64,000 nt of DNA from Endocalyx cinctus. Its lineage: Eukaryota; Ascomycota; Sordariomycetes; Amphisphaeriales; Apiosporaceae. Below the pieces are notes generated by a model that did no database searches, was not told the origin of the DNA, and worked only from the letters and a program-made list of their open reading frames with translations. A program made the position numbers and the translations under genes. Within the stretch, counting starts at the first letter, position 1. Each line of letters opens with the position of its first letter. Positions 1 through 12,072 of the stretch are shown piece after piece. Location of the stretch: the NCBI GenBank assembly GCA_001600455.1, contig BCKC01000006.1:1364001-1428000 (forward strand). The letters are read 5' to 3'.

Positions 1-819
1 GGAATTCTCCTCGTATATAATGTTTTCTTACGGGGCGCCGCTTGCACGGTAAATGACATCCTAGATCGCGAATATGATCGGAAGGTCGCTCGTTGTCGCA
101 CTCGGCCTATAGCACGTGGCGCGGTCGGCCCTACGCAGGGATATGTCTGGTACGGTGCTCAGACCGTCGGTGCCGCAGCCGCAATCGCTTGCCTGCCAAA
201 CCCTGCCCTGGCGCTAATGTACGCTGTACCAATTCAATTCGCCGTCAGCGTATACCCTCTAGGCAAGCGATTTACCGATTTCCCTCAGCTGATCCTCAGC
301 GCGCCTATCGCCGGCGGCATCCTCATGTCCGCCGCAGCCATCGGATTGGATCCGTTCCACCTCTCGTCCGCCGCCGTCACGGGCGCAACCATGTCGCTAG
401 CGCTCTCGCATTACATCTGGACTACGATCTTCGACTACGTAAACGCCTGCCAAGACACGGCCGATGATATCAAGGCCGGCGTGCGCAGCATGGCCGTGCG
501 ATACCAGAACACCGACGCGTTTATCTCCGTGCTGGGCGCGGCCCAGGTAAGCTGCCTCGTCGCCACCGGAGTATTGGCTGGCTTTTCTCCAATCTATTTC
601 GTTGGCGCCGCCGGTGGTAACGCTCTTTGGTTGGCGGCCATGGTGAAAACGGTGAAGCGATCGAGACCGGACATCTGCGGATGGTGGTTCTCCTGGGGAG
701 GACTACTCGTCAGCGGAACCACCGCTGCAGCACTTCTCGCCGAGTATTACCACATATGGCTCAAGGTGCATGAGGAGGATTCACCGAAGGATGCCCAGAA
801 ATTGATTATAGAGGCTTGA
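1..819 (+). CDS. UbiA-family membrane prenyltransferase (5' truncated by window edge)
   Basis: Likely transfers an isoprenoid chain to an aromatic or polyketide acceptor in a membrane. Frame 1 is open from the first base to the stop at 819, giving 272 residues, so the gene begins upstream of the window; the internal ATG at 217 is not the start. Both UbiA aspartate-rich motifs are visible: NDILDREYD followed by VARCRTRPIARGAV (near residues 19-42 of the visible part), and the second motif around DYVNACQDTADD followed by IKAGVRSMAVRY (near 144-167). Between them lies YPLGKRFTDFPQLIL, typical of fungal UbiA enzymes. Several hydrophobic segments follow. By family length only about 40-60 N-terminal residues are missing. 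It converges with the FAD oxidase gene to its right. It could be Coq2-like (ubiquinone) or a meroterpenoid enzyme; the neighbourhood mildly favours the latter, which is inference. Confidence 0.88.
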   Translation, partial: GILLVYNVFLRGAACTVNDILDREYDRKVARCRTRPIARGAVGPTQGYVWYGAQTVGAAAAIACLPNPALALMYAVPIQFAVSVYPLGKRFTDFPQLILSAPIAGGILMSAAAIGLDPFHLSSAAVTGATMSLALSHYIWTTIFDYVNACQDTADDIKAGVRSMAVRYQNTDAFISVLGAAQVSCLVATGVLAGFSPIYFVGAAGGNALWLAAMVKTVKRSRPDICGWWFSWGGLLVSGTTAAALLAEYYHIWLKVHEEDSPKDAQKLIIEA

Positions 820-1683
820 TGCGGTGTAGAATTGCATCTCCTCGAGAAAAAAAAAAGAAGAAAAAAAATTGTTTTAGCGCGTATCGAGCGAAGGCGTCAA
901 ACGGCGAATTTAATTTCATTTGTCTCTATACGTAAGTAGTACAATGCCTCGGCTTGTAGTGTTAGATTGATACCATCCAAAACTATCTTGTAAAGTTGCG
1001 AAAAAGAAAATGTCCATCTGTTTATGTTTAGTTTTTAATATACACTTCTAATTTCTTTCAACGTAAACGTCAACGTAAACTTATGCTTATTTTATTTTTG
1101 GAACCCGTTATATCACGCATTACACTATAATAGTAATCCCTCCCTCAACCGGCATGATCCATAAGACAATTCAAAAAGAAAAAGCTGAAAATGGAAGATG
1201 GAAAGATGGAAAGATGGAAGCTGGAAGCTGGAAGCTGACGCCAACACCGACGCTAACTGTCAGCTCAGCTTACTGCATATTTTAGTGCCAACGGTGTTAA
1301 TTAGTAGCGGTTCCTTCGGGTCGCTCGTCAGTCTTTAGGCCCTAAGCTGAAAAGTAATACAGGTCACGCGGTCAAGAAAAAAAAAAAATAATAAATAAAT
1401 TATCGAACGCTACTATTATTGATAGTGGAATTATATGTATTCCTACTGCGTAGGTAACCGAAACACTATATACACGCAAAAGAAATATTTGATATATGTA
1501 TAGATATGTATATTTGAGCTTTCGCCCCGAGTCTATGAACAAGTCATGGGAAATCATCCCGTGGCGTGACGAGCTAGGTCATCATCACGAATTACAAACT
1601 TTACACTAAACCAGAGCATTTCTAGCTAGGGAGGTTTGAGCGTAAACAGAAGAAAAGAGTATGTAACATCATAACGGCCCTTT
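820..1683. other. convergent intergenic region
   Basis: AT-rich 3' flank shared by two converging genes. It contains a short A-rich tract right after the prenyltransferase stop and the minisatellite at 1193-1236. I see no gene in it. Confidence 0.6.
1193..1236. repeat. short GGAAGAT / GGAAGCT minisatellite
   Basis: Six tandem 7-8 nt units: GGAAGAT, GGAAAGAT twice, then GGAAGCT three times. The two unit variants are grouped, which suggests stepwise slippage. Noncoding. Confidence 0.85.
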
Positions 1684-3206
1684 TTACGATAGAGGGAACC
1701 ACTGGTTAAAACGCTTGTAGGGGTCGTATTTCTGCTTCAACGTTTGTAGCTTGGAAAGACTGCTGCCGTAAATCTGGCTAAGGGGCTCGTCACCGTGAGC
1801 AAAGTTAATGTAGCTAAAAGGGATGACATGTTAGCTATCCGCTGCTCACCCGGTTTCTTTTGATAAATGGAGATAGTCTCGGTTGAAAATACTTACTTTT
1901 GTTGTCCAGAAGTTCCGGCGGTAGCGGCCCAGGTAGATCTCAAACTCTGTCCAAACTCGTTGGCAACGTCGTCGAGGTCGGCGTTGGGGTACCACGGGAT
2001 AGCGATGGTATAGCACTTGATGTCGCGGAACGGGTACGACGATTCCGCGGTACCGATCTCGATCGATTTTTCGTTGGCGTAGCATTCCGAGAGGATCGTG
2101 GTGTTGTAGGCCTCGGGGTTTTCCGTGATGAAGTCGTTGTACTCGTCCCAGGTAGTGCGCCAGGTAGTCGAGTTCATCGTCTTCATGCCGACGGTGTAGG
2201 ACGGCTTACGGTCACCCTTGGTGCAGAAGACGTCGCCGGCCGAGTTCCACGTGTTGTAAGCAATTACCGAGGTAGTGTCCGCGGTGGGGCCGAGATCAAG
2301 AATGGAAGCGAACTTCTCGCGAGCGGTGGTCTCGTTGCCTAGGTAGAAGGGGAGGACGATGATGCTGGGCACGTTGAACGGAGGGAAAGCGGTGAAGTAC
2401 AGGTCAAGCTGCATCTCAGGCTCGAGAGTCAAGGCGTCGATGGCATCAACGACGGCCTCGAGCATGGTATCGTTGAAGAGTACGGCACCGGTCCAAGCGA
2501 CGTTGTCGGCTTGGGCGATGGGATAACTCTGGTAGACTACCGAGGTGACGATACCGAAGTTGGGACCGGCACCCTTGACGGCCCAGAAAAGATCCGCGTC
2601 GCTGTCGGCCGTCACGGTCAACATGCTTCCGCTCGCGTCAACCATGTTGATCGACAAGATCTGGTCCACCTCCATGCCGTACAAGCCGATAGATCGACCG
2701 ACGCCCGCACCAAGTCCGGCACCCAAAACGCTGACGCAGTTGCAGGTTCCGGTAACGACGCGCGCGTCGTTCTCGTACGCCGCGTCGACCAGCTCGGAGA
2801 TGAGAACGCCGGTTTGGAAAGTTACTTCCGTCTTGTCGTCGTTGAAGGTGATGTTCTTTAGCTTGGAGGCATCAATGATAAAGCCGTTGGATCCTAGATC
2901 GAAGGTGTTGGCCCAACCGTTTCCGCCGCCTTGGAAGAGGAAAGGGATATTCTGTTCAATCGCGAACTTAACGGCCGTGGCGACATCGGTCTCGGTGCCG
3001 GCGGTAACCACGGCGGCGGCCTCGGGCGCGGCAAATTCGCTCCATCTGGTGTTCGTTCCGTTGCACTGAATCGTGGCCGAGCTCGAAAGGGTGGCTAGCA
3101 GCGAAGGCTTCCATCCGGAGCAAGTAGTTGCGACGGAGCTGTTCTGGCACTTAGCTAAGCTTAAGTTCAGAAAGCTAGCGAGAACGCAAGCCCAGCGAGG
3201 CAACAT
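1684..3206 (-). CDS. secreted FAD-linked oxidoreductase, berberine-bridge-enzyme-like
   Basis: Flavin-dependent oxidase of the FAD_binding_4/BBE family, probably secreted or in the secretory pathway. Two exons: 1897-3206 and 1684-1813, joined by an 83-nt intron (GTAAGT...TTTTAG); the product is 479 aa. The chosen start, MLPRWACVLASF, gives a clean signal peptide; an in-frame ATG 90 nt upstream (3296) is possible but adds an odd phenylalanine-rich stretch. The FAD domain shows FQGGGNGWANTF, GTCNCVSVLGAGLGAGVG and DLFWAVKGAGPNFGIVTSV; the second exon supplies the BBE tail, YINFAHGDEPLSQ and YDPYKRFNQWFPLS. Several N-x-S/T sites are present. The histidine that normally binds FAD covalently (GGH) is replaced by Asn, while a cysteine of the second attachment motif is kept. 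The substrate is unknown; relatives act in alkaloid and polyketide pathways. Confidence 0.9.
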
Positions 3207-6200
3207 CGTGGAAGACTTAAGACAATAGTTCAAATTACAAGCAGAAAAGGAAAGGAAGGGGTGGAGAAAAAAAAAAAAGAGAAGAAAGGAAAGCAAAAGG
3301 GGATTTTGAACTAAGTTGTCGAAAGAGAAACGAGAGGACGATCTGAACGAGTGACGCAGATCAGAGCAGAAAAGAGTTACTTAGAGCTGATCTTGTACCA
3401 AAAATTAAAAATAACGGCGATACGGTCCAATCAAATACTTCTTAAAAGAAGGGAGAGGGCGAGGAAAAGCCGCTAGGAGGACCCTGTATTACTTGGTTCA
3501 TGGTACGTGGAACATTCAGAAGAACGAGATTACATGCACGGGGAAGCTAACGGGGGAGTTACTTATTGCGACGAGGAAATAATAATAAAAATTACAATAC
3601 CAATGATAATAATAACTAGGATCACGGAGACTGGGAGAGTCTTATGTCTTAGTGCGCTGATTTTTATCGTATATTCAGGCTTGCCACGCTGGTTTTTGCA
3701 CTTAAGGTTGCAATAGCTAGACTTGAAGCGGATGGTGACAAGGTTTATCGCGTGCATTTCCCGTCAACACCAAGACCGATCTGATGACGAAGAACGTGGA
3801 AAAGTGAAGGAAGTGATTTAATCCGGACGATAGTGGAGAGAACGAATCCTTCGGGAACCCCTCCCGAGTTCTCCTCATTGGATCAAGTTTGGGCCAGTTG
3901 GTGTACGAGCGCAAATACTCCCATGCTAAGGACTGAGCGCCACCTCCACCCACGTGGAGTTTTAATTTCAGCCGTACTCGTCCAAAATCTCACTCAGCAG
4001 GTTTGACTAATTATCGATTGAAAATTGATTTTGTTTTATTTTATTATTATTATTATTTTTTTTTTTTTTTCAAATAGAGTATGAATAGGATACTATGTAT
4101 TTAAGCTAAGTAAACGTATACTATGATATACGCAATCAAGCGATAATCATAACCAAGGTTTCAAGCAACTCTTACGCGTACAAACAGAGTGAGATCAAAG
4201 AATACAGCCCAAAGAGAAAACTTAGGTTAAAATCTTTGCGCAGGTGCTTTTTTTCTTCTTTTTAATTGAGGGGTCTGTGGGAGGTGTCTGTGAGACGATC
4301 CCAACGGCGCGACCCGCAGAGATAAAAACCCTTGTCGATAATGACCAAGTTTATTTCAGGTTGTCGATTGAATTCGGTATCGCGTATCGTCCAAAAGTTC
4401 TCTTTTTACAGCTCTACTCCGTAGAAGCCTCGCCTGATTCTCCTACACGTGGCTGTCTACGCGTCCGTGTGGAAGATCCCTAGTTTATACGAAAGCTCGT
4501 ACCAAAAATAGCGATATCTAGGGTTTGACCAAGAACTATAACTGTGTGTGTTATTCAATACTTTGGGTCAGCTGTCAATTTTCGTCTTCCCGTCATCATG
4601 GGCAGCGACGACCAATTCATGCGTTATATATTGAACCCGCCTCTTACACCTGCTTTTGGGAAAGTTCTAATTTATTAACTCAATAGTTTCAATATGCGAG
4701 CTTAGGGGTGGTTGTTATTTGGGAATAGCCTCTTGTCACCGCTTGACCGGATATATGCCTTATCATGAAGACAACGTACTCACCGATTCGCAAACCTTCC
4801 TTCCAAGAGTTTGGCTTTTACATGTGAGCCGACAGGGTGGTGAATCTCGAAGCTGCCTTTTGAGAAGAGAGGTTAGCAGTGAGCCCAACATGACGGAGAT
4901 TTTTCTTCTTTTAATTAATAAAAAAAAACCTCACCCCTTCGGAAAGACACGATTCGCGACCGGCCGATATTATCTTCGACCTCCTTAATAATAGGGGTTC
5001 TTAGCTAGGTTTTTTTTTTCCCTTCTCCTTCCTCTTTTCAATGAGGAAACTTTTTTTTTTTTTTTTTTTTTTTACATATCCTCCAGCGAACAAACCTACA
5101 TATTTTTACCCCTCTTATCCGTATCACTTAACCTAGATATTCGATGCCAAGAAGAGCTATTAAGCATAAAACCTCTTACATCTTTCTACCTATTTATATT
5201 AGCCGCATAAGTATACATAACTAATCTGCAACTCTCACCACATGTTTCAGACCTCAAACTCGCTGTTTCATTCTGGAAAAAAATACATTACATATAGTTT
5301 GTGGTGGTATCGCCTTACCGTGGGGATGCGTTCGCTTGCAGACCAATAGGTTTAGGGCTGCTGCATTCCACTTATATGTACAAGTATATATGTATGTAAG
5401 TTTAAATAAGATGGAGCGAGCGTCTTTGTGCTGACAAAAAATTGCAGTAGTACATACTTTACGTTTACATGTAAGGACAAGAAAGTTCTTGAATTATTTA
5501 TTTATATCCGCGGAGCCGAGAATACACGTTACACTTTTAATCAGTTAACCAAGACAACCGTTCAAACTGGATTCCTTCGGAGTGAGTTGGTTGTTAGTAT
5601 AATCGGTGATTTATTGATGGCCGTGCGGAAGTCCGCAGAAATCGGTCAGAACGGTCGGCCGATGTTTTCTTGCTTACTTGATTTCTTTCTTTCTTTCCGC
5701 TTCTAATAATATCCAATTACCTCTCTTTTTTTTTTTTCTTGGGTACAAACAGACCTACGGAGTCGTTCTAGAAGGAAAAGAAACAAAAAAAAAAAGTACA
5801 TACCCTTCTCGGATCCACGGAGCAACGGATAAGCCCTTCCAGTTGATGATGGACTTACGTGATATACCCTCACCGTCCGCTCCTTGTGGCTTGTTTGATT
5901 GACACTCCTTCGAAGTTGGCTCAGGCTGATCTTTTGTATACGGGAAGTTAAAAGGAGCTGGGGTTAGAAAGTTCACCCGCATTTGCGAAAAAAAACGGGT
6001 TTCGGGTTCTTGTAGGACTCCGAAGAGGTCTCAAACTAATATGCTCATTGGTGCTGATGCTAAGAGATATCTCGGCCTATTCCTTATGCATTTAAGCGCA
6101 TGTACCCGTATACTGTATGTAACCCTTTATACTTATTAGGTATATGACAATTAACTAGGCACCTAAGCAGTTAGGTAGGTAGGTAGATAGATACCATACC

Positions 6201-7350
6201 ATACCCGGATGTAAGCTGCAATCTTACAAGAGGGCAATCTCATTAACCGTGTTCGACGATTATATTGTTTTAAAAAGAACCCGGCGTACTCAAGAAAGAA
6301 CTCAGTAGAGATGTTTTGGAGCATGAGTATACTTTTAGTATATACCTAAGACTTAAGTACCTACGCGTAGGTACTCTACTCTTTGTAGCGTATATTCTCA
6401 GATTCGCACACTTTTACCTCCCTTCCCTGTCTTGAAAGTCTACTATGTATGTATGCCTACACGTAAGGTCGTAATTTTTATATATATGGGAATGTAAGCG
6501 AACTGCTTATCTGCGCCATACCAAGTATCTATCTACACAATACACGTGGATATTCTTACATTATCTGTATACAGAGTACATAAGGATCGAAGGAGTAGAA
6601 GGGTAGAAGAATAGGCAGAAAAAGGTACAAAAGCACCGTTTATTCATACCGAATTCCTACATATAATGATATAATGATAATACCTAATCAATAATAGTAT
6701 GAAGTACCATGAAACTACCTTGTAACATATATGTATAGATAGATAATATGTACACTATTAGCAGGGCGAAGTAATAAAATACAGCGTACAAAGTAGGCAA
6801 TCTAGTCGTAGTCGTACTCGTACTTCGGATATATACATAAATGCATACTCGGCTACCACGCTTTCCCATCCCCCCGGTTCTCGGGCCCTTCCTAGACCCC
6901 TAGTGTTATTGAAGATTTCTATTTTGTTCGCAATCAAATGGGATACGGAGACAAATAAGAGACCATGATGAGTTATGATGTATTATTATACATAATCTTT
7001 CTACATTATAAAATTCAAAATTCTTACTCCTTTATTCCTTTTTTTTTTTTTTATATTTTTAATGTCTCATAATCCAGTTTGAGAATTCTATTCTCTACTT
7101 TGTGAGTATTATACTTGATGCCTTTATATGTCTTTTTTATTTCTTAAATTCTTCACTAAAACTTTTTTTTAAATTAATCCCCATTTCTACCCCAAAAAGA
7201 CATTGTATGCTAGGTTCATCCTATGAAGAGCTCTGTAATCCACTTTATTAATTACTTCTGAAGTCTTTTCCCCTTAATAGAGAAAATAATTCTATAAAAA
7301 TAAGTCTCTTAAGCTAAGGTTGAGGTCTGTTACAGACCCTCCTTGATACC
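3207..7350. other. 4.1 kb AT-rich region without a recognisable gene
   Basis: Only short unsupported open frames occur here (under 95 codons, no recognisable domain). It holds a T23 tract at 5051-5073, TAGGTA/TACGTA low complexity around 6160-6380, and an AT-rich approach to the transporter gene. A TCCGCGGA octamer lies at 5507-5514. I see no transposon coding sequence, although a decayed element cannot be excluded. Confidence 0.5.
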
Positions 7351-10300
7351 ATGAGTGTCCCGCCCTCTAATACGCCGGGACAGCAAGAAGTTGTAGAGAA
7401 AGCTTCCGCCGAAAAAATGGGAACAAATGAGATGTCCGTCACCCGAAACACCTCTAGGACCGAAATTGGCAACAACGGCAGCGATAGCGACAAGGCCACA
7501 TCGCACGACGACACAAGCAATAACGGGGAAGAAACCGAGCTGGAGCGACGCAATTCCCTAGTACACTCCCTCGCTCGAAGGTATACCACCCAGTCGCAAG
7601 CCGATGGAGGTGTCAATCCTTTCCTTGACGCCGGCGAGAACTCTCCCTTGAATCCTAATTCCCAACATTTCAACGCCCGCGCTTGGGCTAAGGCTTTTGT
7701 TCACCTCTCCGAGTCTCACGATCAGGGATTTCGAACTGCCGGCGTATGCTATCAGCACCTAGACGTCCATGGATTCGGTACCGCCACGGACTACCAAAAG
7801 GATGTCGGAAACGTTTGGCTCCAGGCGGCAGGCTGGGCCCGCAAGCTCGCCGGGAACGGCCGTGATCAGAAAATCGATATTCTCCGCGACTTTGACGGTC
7901 TAGTGCGAAAAGGCGAGATGTTGGTAGTCCTAGGCCCACCCGGATCCGGTTGCTCGACGTTTCTAAAATCTATCGCCGGCGAGACTGCCGGTATTTATGT
8001 CAACGACCAGTCCTACTTCAACTACCAGGGCATAAGCGCCAAGGAGATGCATTCCCACCATCGCGGCGAGGCCATTTATACTGCCGAGGTCGATGTCCAC
8101 TTTCCCATGTTGACCGTAGGCGATACTTTGACCTTCGCCGCTCAGGCCCGCGCCCCTCGGGTTCTTCCCCCCGGCGTCGACAAGTTAACTTACGCGAACC
8201 ATCTTCGCGATGTCACCATGGCTATGTTTGGCATTTCCCACACCGTGAACACTCAGGTTGGCAACGAATATGTTCGTGGTGTCTCGGGTGGTGAACGCAA
8301 GCGTGTAACCATCTCCGAGGCCGCGCTGAGTCGCGCCCCTCTACAATGCTGGGATAACAGTACAAGAGGTTTAGATAGTGCCAACGCCGTCGAGTTTTGC
8401 AAGACTCTTAGGACGCAAACCGAGCTATTCGGCACCACCGCATGCGTTTCCATCTATCAGGCTCCCCAGAGCGCTTACGACTACTTCGACAAGGCTCTTG
8501 TAATCTACGAGGGTCGCCAGATCTTCTTTGGCCGAGCAGACCAGGCTAAGGAGTACTTCATCAACATGGGTTTTGAGTGCCCGGCTCGCCAAACTACCCC
8601 CGACTTTTTAACGTCGATGACGAGTCCTCTCGAGCGAGTCATTCGCCCAGGATTCGAGGGCAAGGTTCCACGAACACCGGATGAATTTGCCGCCAGATGG
8701 AAGAACAGCTCCGAGTATCAAACACTCCAGGCCGAGATTGAAGAGTATAAAACAGAGCATCCGATCAACGGCCCAGATGCCGAGGCATTCCGTATCTCGA
8801 AAAGAAAACAGCAGGCGAGAAACCAGCGAGCAGGTTCGCCGTTTACTTTATCCTACGTTCAGCAAATTAACCTTTGTCTCTGGCGTGGTTGGCAACGACT
8901 CAAAGGCGATCCGGCCATCGCGATCGGTTCTCTTATCGGTAACTTCATCATGTCGCTCATCGTTGGAAGTGTGTTCTACAATCTGCAGGAAACTACCGCA
9001 AGCTTCTTTCAGCGAGGTTCCTTGATCTTCTTCGCCTGTCTACTCAACGCCTTCTCCAGTGCCCTAGAAGTGAGTCAACTCCAGTGCTCCAGTGCTTCCA
9101 TTGATTATCCTATGTCTCTCTATGCGACGTGTTTTTTTTTTTCTGGAAATATTTCCGTAGCTAACTTTGTAGTAGATTCTTACCCTGTATGCCCAACGTC
9201 CCATCGTCGAAAAACACGCCCGCTACGCTCTGTACCACCCCTCGGCCGAAGCCGTTTCATCGATGATATGCGACCTGCCTTATAAGATCACGAATGCTAT
9301 CATATTCAATATTTCGCTATACTTCCTCACTAATCTGAGACGAGAACCCGGCGCCTTCTTCTTCTTTTTCTTGATTTCTTTTTTCACAGTCCTAGTGATG
9401 AGCATGATCTTCCGCATGATTGGTTCTTGCTCTCGCACGCTCTCGCAAGCGCTAGTCCCGGCGGCGCTACTCATTCTGGATCTTGTTATATTCACCGGTT
9501 TTGTTATCCCCATCGACTACATGCTTAGCTGGTGTCGTTGGCTTAACTACCTTGACCCTCTCGCCTACGCGTTTGAGTCACTCATGGTGAACGAGTTCCA
9601 TGGTCGCCAATTCCAGTGCAGTGATTTTGTCCCTAGTCCTCTGATTCCCCAGTATAGCGATGTGGGCACACTCAACCATGTGTGCAGTGCGGTAGGGAGC
9701 ATAGCGGGGAATAACACCGTAAGCGGGGATGATTACCTCCGTCTGTCTTTCAGATACTCCAACTCGCACAAATGGCGAAACTTCGGTATCCTCATCGGCT
9801 TCCTCATCGGCTTCCTGATTATCTATATGATCGCCGCCGAACTAGTATCCGAAAAGAAATCAAAGGGCGAAGTCCTCGTTTTCCGTCGTGGTTACAAACC
9901 GGCTCAGTTCAAGGAAAAGAAAGGCGATGTAGAGGAAGGCGAGGGCCCACGCGTCGGCCCGACGGTGACCAATGCTAGTCGCGCCCAGCAGCCCACGGAG
10001 AAAGGTGGTTTTCTACAAGAACAAACGAGCGTTTTTCACTGGAATGACGTATGCTATGACATCAAGATCAAGGGCGAGCCACGACGCATTCTGGATCATG
10101 TCGACGGTTGGGTCAAACCTGGTACATTGACAGCTTTGATGGGCGTGTCTGGTGCTGGCAAGACGACCCTTTTGGATGCCTTGGCTAGTCGTATCACTAT
10201 GGGTGTCATCACTGGTGAAATGCTAGTTGACGGTCGCCCTCGAGATATGTCCTTCCAACGAAAGACCGGTTACGTCCAACAGCAAGATCTCCATCTTGCC

Positions 10301-12072
10301 ACCACAACCGTCCGCGAAGCTCTTAATTTCTCTGCCCTTCTCCGCCAACCTGCCGACGTACCTCGCGCCGAAAAATTGGCGTACGTTGACGAAGTCATCA
10401 AGCTCTTGGACATGGAAGAATACGCGGAAGCTGTGATTGGTGTTCTCGGTGAAGGTCTGAACGTCGAGCAACGTAAACGGCTCACGATCGGCGTGGAGCT
10501 TGCCGCTAAGCCTCCCCTTCTTCTCTTTGTCGACGAGCCTACGTCTGGTCTGGATTCACAGACCTCATGGGCCATTCTAGACCTTCTTGAGAAACTCACC
10601 AAGAGCGGCCAAGCCATTCTCTGTACCATCCACCAACCTTCCGCCATGTTGTTTCAACGCTTCGACCGCCTGCTTTTCCTAGCCAAGGGTGGTAAGACTG
10701 TCTATTTCGGTGATATTGGCGAGAACTCAAAGACGATGACAACTTACTTTGAACGAAACGGTGCTCCGCCTTGCCCTGCCAATGCTAACCCAGCAGAATG
10801 GATGTTGAACGCAATTGGTGCGGCCCCTGGCAGCTCAACCGAAGTAGACTGGTTCCAGACGTGGCGTGAGAGCCCCGAATACGCGGCGGTGCACGCCGAG
10901 CTTCAAAAGCTGAAGGATGATGCCAGCGATACACCCCCGCCAACCGAGGACGCTCAGTCATACCAAGAGCACGCAGCTGGCTTCTGGGTGCAACTGCGGG
11001 AGGTCAGTCAGAGAGTTTTCCAACAATATTGGCGCACACCTTCCTATATCTATTCCAAGGCGGCGCTTTGCACTCTCATAGCTCTATTTATTGGTTTCGT
11101 CTTCTTCAACGCACCAAACTCGATCCAAGGGTTGCAGAATCAAACTTTTGCCATTTTCAACCTCCTCACCGTCTTTGGACAGCTCGTTCAGCAGACCATG
11201 CCTCACTTCGTGACACAACGATCGCTGTATGAGGTTCGTGAGAGACCGTCGAAGGTGTATGGCTGGAAAGTGTTCATGCTCTCGCAAATTATTGCCGAGC
11301 TTCCTTGGCAGACCTTGATGGCGGTTATCATGTACTTCTCCTGGTACTACCCAGTTGGTCTTTACCGCAATGCGGCGGCAGCAGGGCAAACTACGGAGCG
11401 TGGAGCTCTCATGTTCTTGTTGCTATGGGAGTTCATGATCTTTACGTCAACGTTTACTGATATGGTCATTGCTGCTTTCGATACGGCCGAAGCCGGAGGC
11501 AACGTGGCGAATCTGGCCTTTACGCTTTGCCTCATTTTCTGTGGTGTCCTCGCCCGACCGGGTACCTTTCCACAGTTCTGGATTTTCCTGTACCGCGTTA
11601 GTCCCTTTACATATCTCGTTTCAGCTATGATATCCACCGCTGTGGCGAACACAGATATTGTCTGTAGGGAGAACGAGTTGCTTCAGTTCAATCCCGTTGA
11701 GGGCAAAACCTGTGCAGAATATATGGCCCCTCAGATCGCAACTTTCCATGGATACCTACAGCCTGGTACGGAGAACAGAACGGATAACTGCCAGTACTGT
11801 ACGGTTGGATCTACAAATGACCTGCTAACAACGCTTGGCTCATCCTACTGTAAGTTTTATTTCACTCCCCCGTTACAGCATCACAATGACTCCTTGAGCT
11901 CCAAAGAATTATAACTAATAAGACATGTCTTCGCTGTGCAGCTGATCGATGGCGAAACTTCGGCATATTGTTTGCCTACATTATATTTAACATTGCCGGT
12001 GCCTTATTCTTATACTGGCTTACTAGAGTTCCCAAGGGCCAGAAGAAGGAGAAGAAGGCTAAGAAGGAATAA
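7351..12072 (+). CDS. PDR-type (ABCG) multidrug ABC transporter
   Basis: Full-size ATP-driven exporter of the plasma membrane, pleiotropic drug resistance family, (NBD-TMD)x2. Three exons: 7351-9069, 9176-11849 and 11942-12072; the frame closes to 1507 aa, normal for the family. NBD1 has the degenerate PDR Walker [10 protein letters not shown] (near residue 195), a good signature VSGGERKR and the altered Walker B region [17 protein letters not shown]2 has a canonical Walker [15 protein letters not shown] (near 896), the degenerate signature [10 protein letters not shown] and Walker [15 protein letters not shown]. This asymmetry is usual in fungal PDR proteins. The junction after exon 1 restores [17 protein letters not shown], and the last exon restores [19 protein letters not shown], ending in a lysine-rich tail. 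The N-terminus is a Ser/Asn-rich cytosolic region. Substrates cannot be read from sequence; position suggests efflux of xenobiotics or a locally made metabolite. Confidence 0.96.

Noticed and set aside
3207..3296. Upstream in-frame ATG for the FAD oxidase
   Set aside because: Would place a phenylalanine-rich stretch and an Asn/Lys segment before a perfectly good signal peptide; the downstream ATG is preferred.
3507..5982. Possible relic of a transposable element in the 4 kb gap
   Set aside because: No transposase, reverse transcriptase or terminal repeats could be seen; only AT-rich DNA and short frames.
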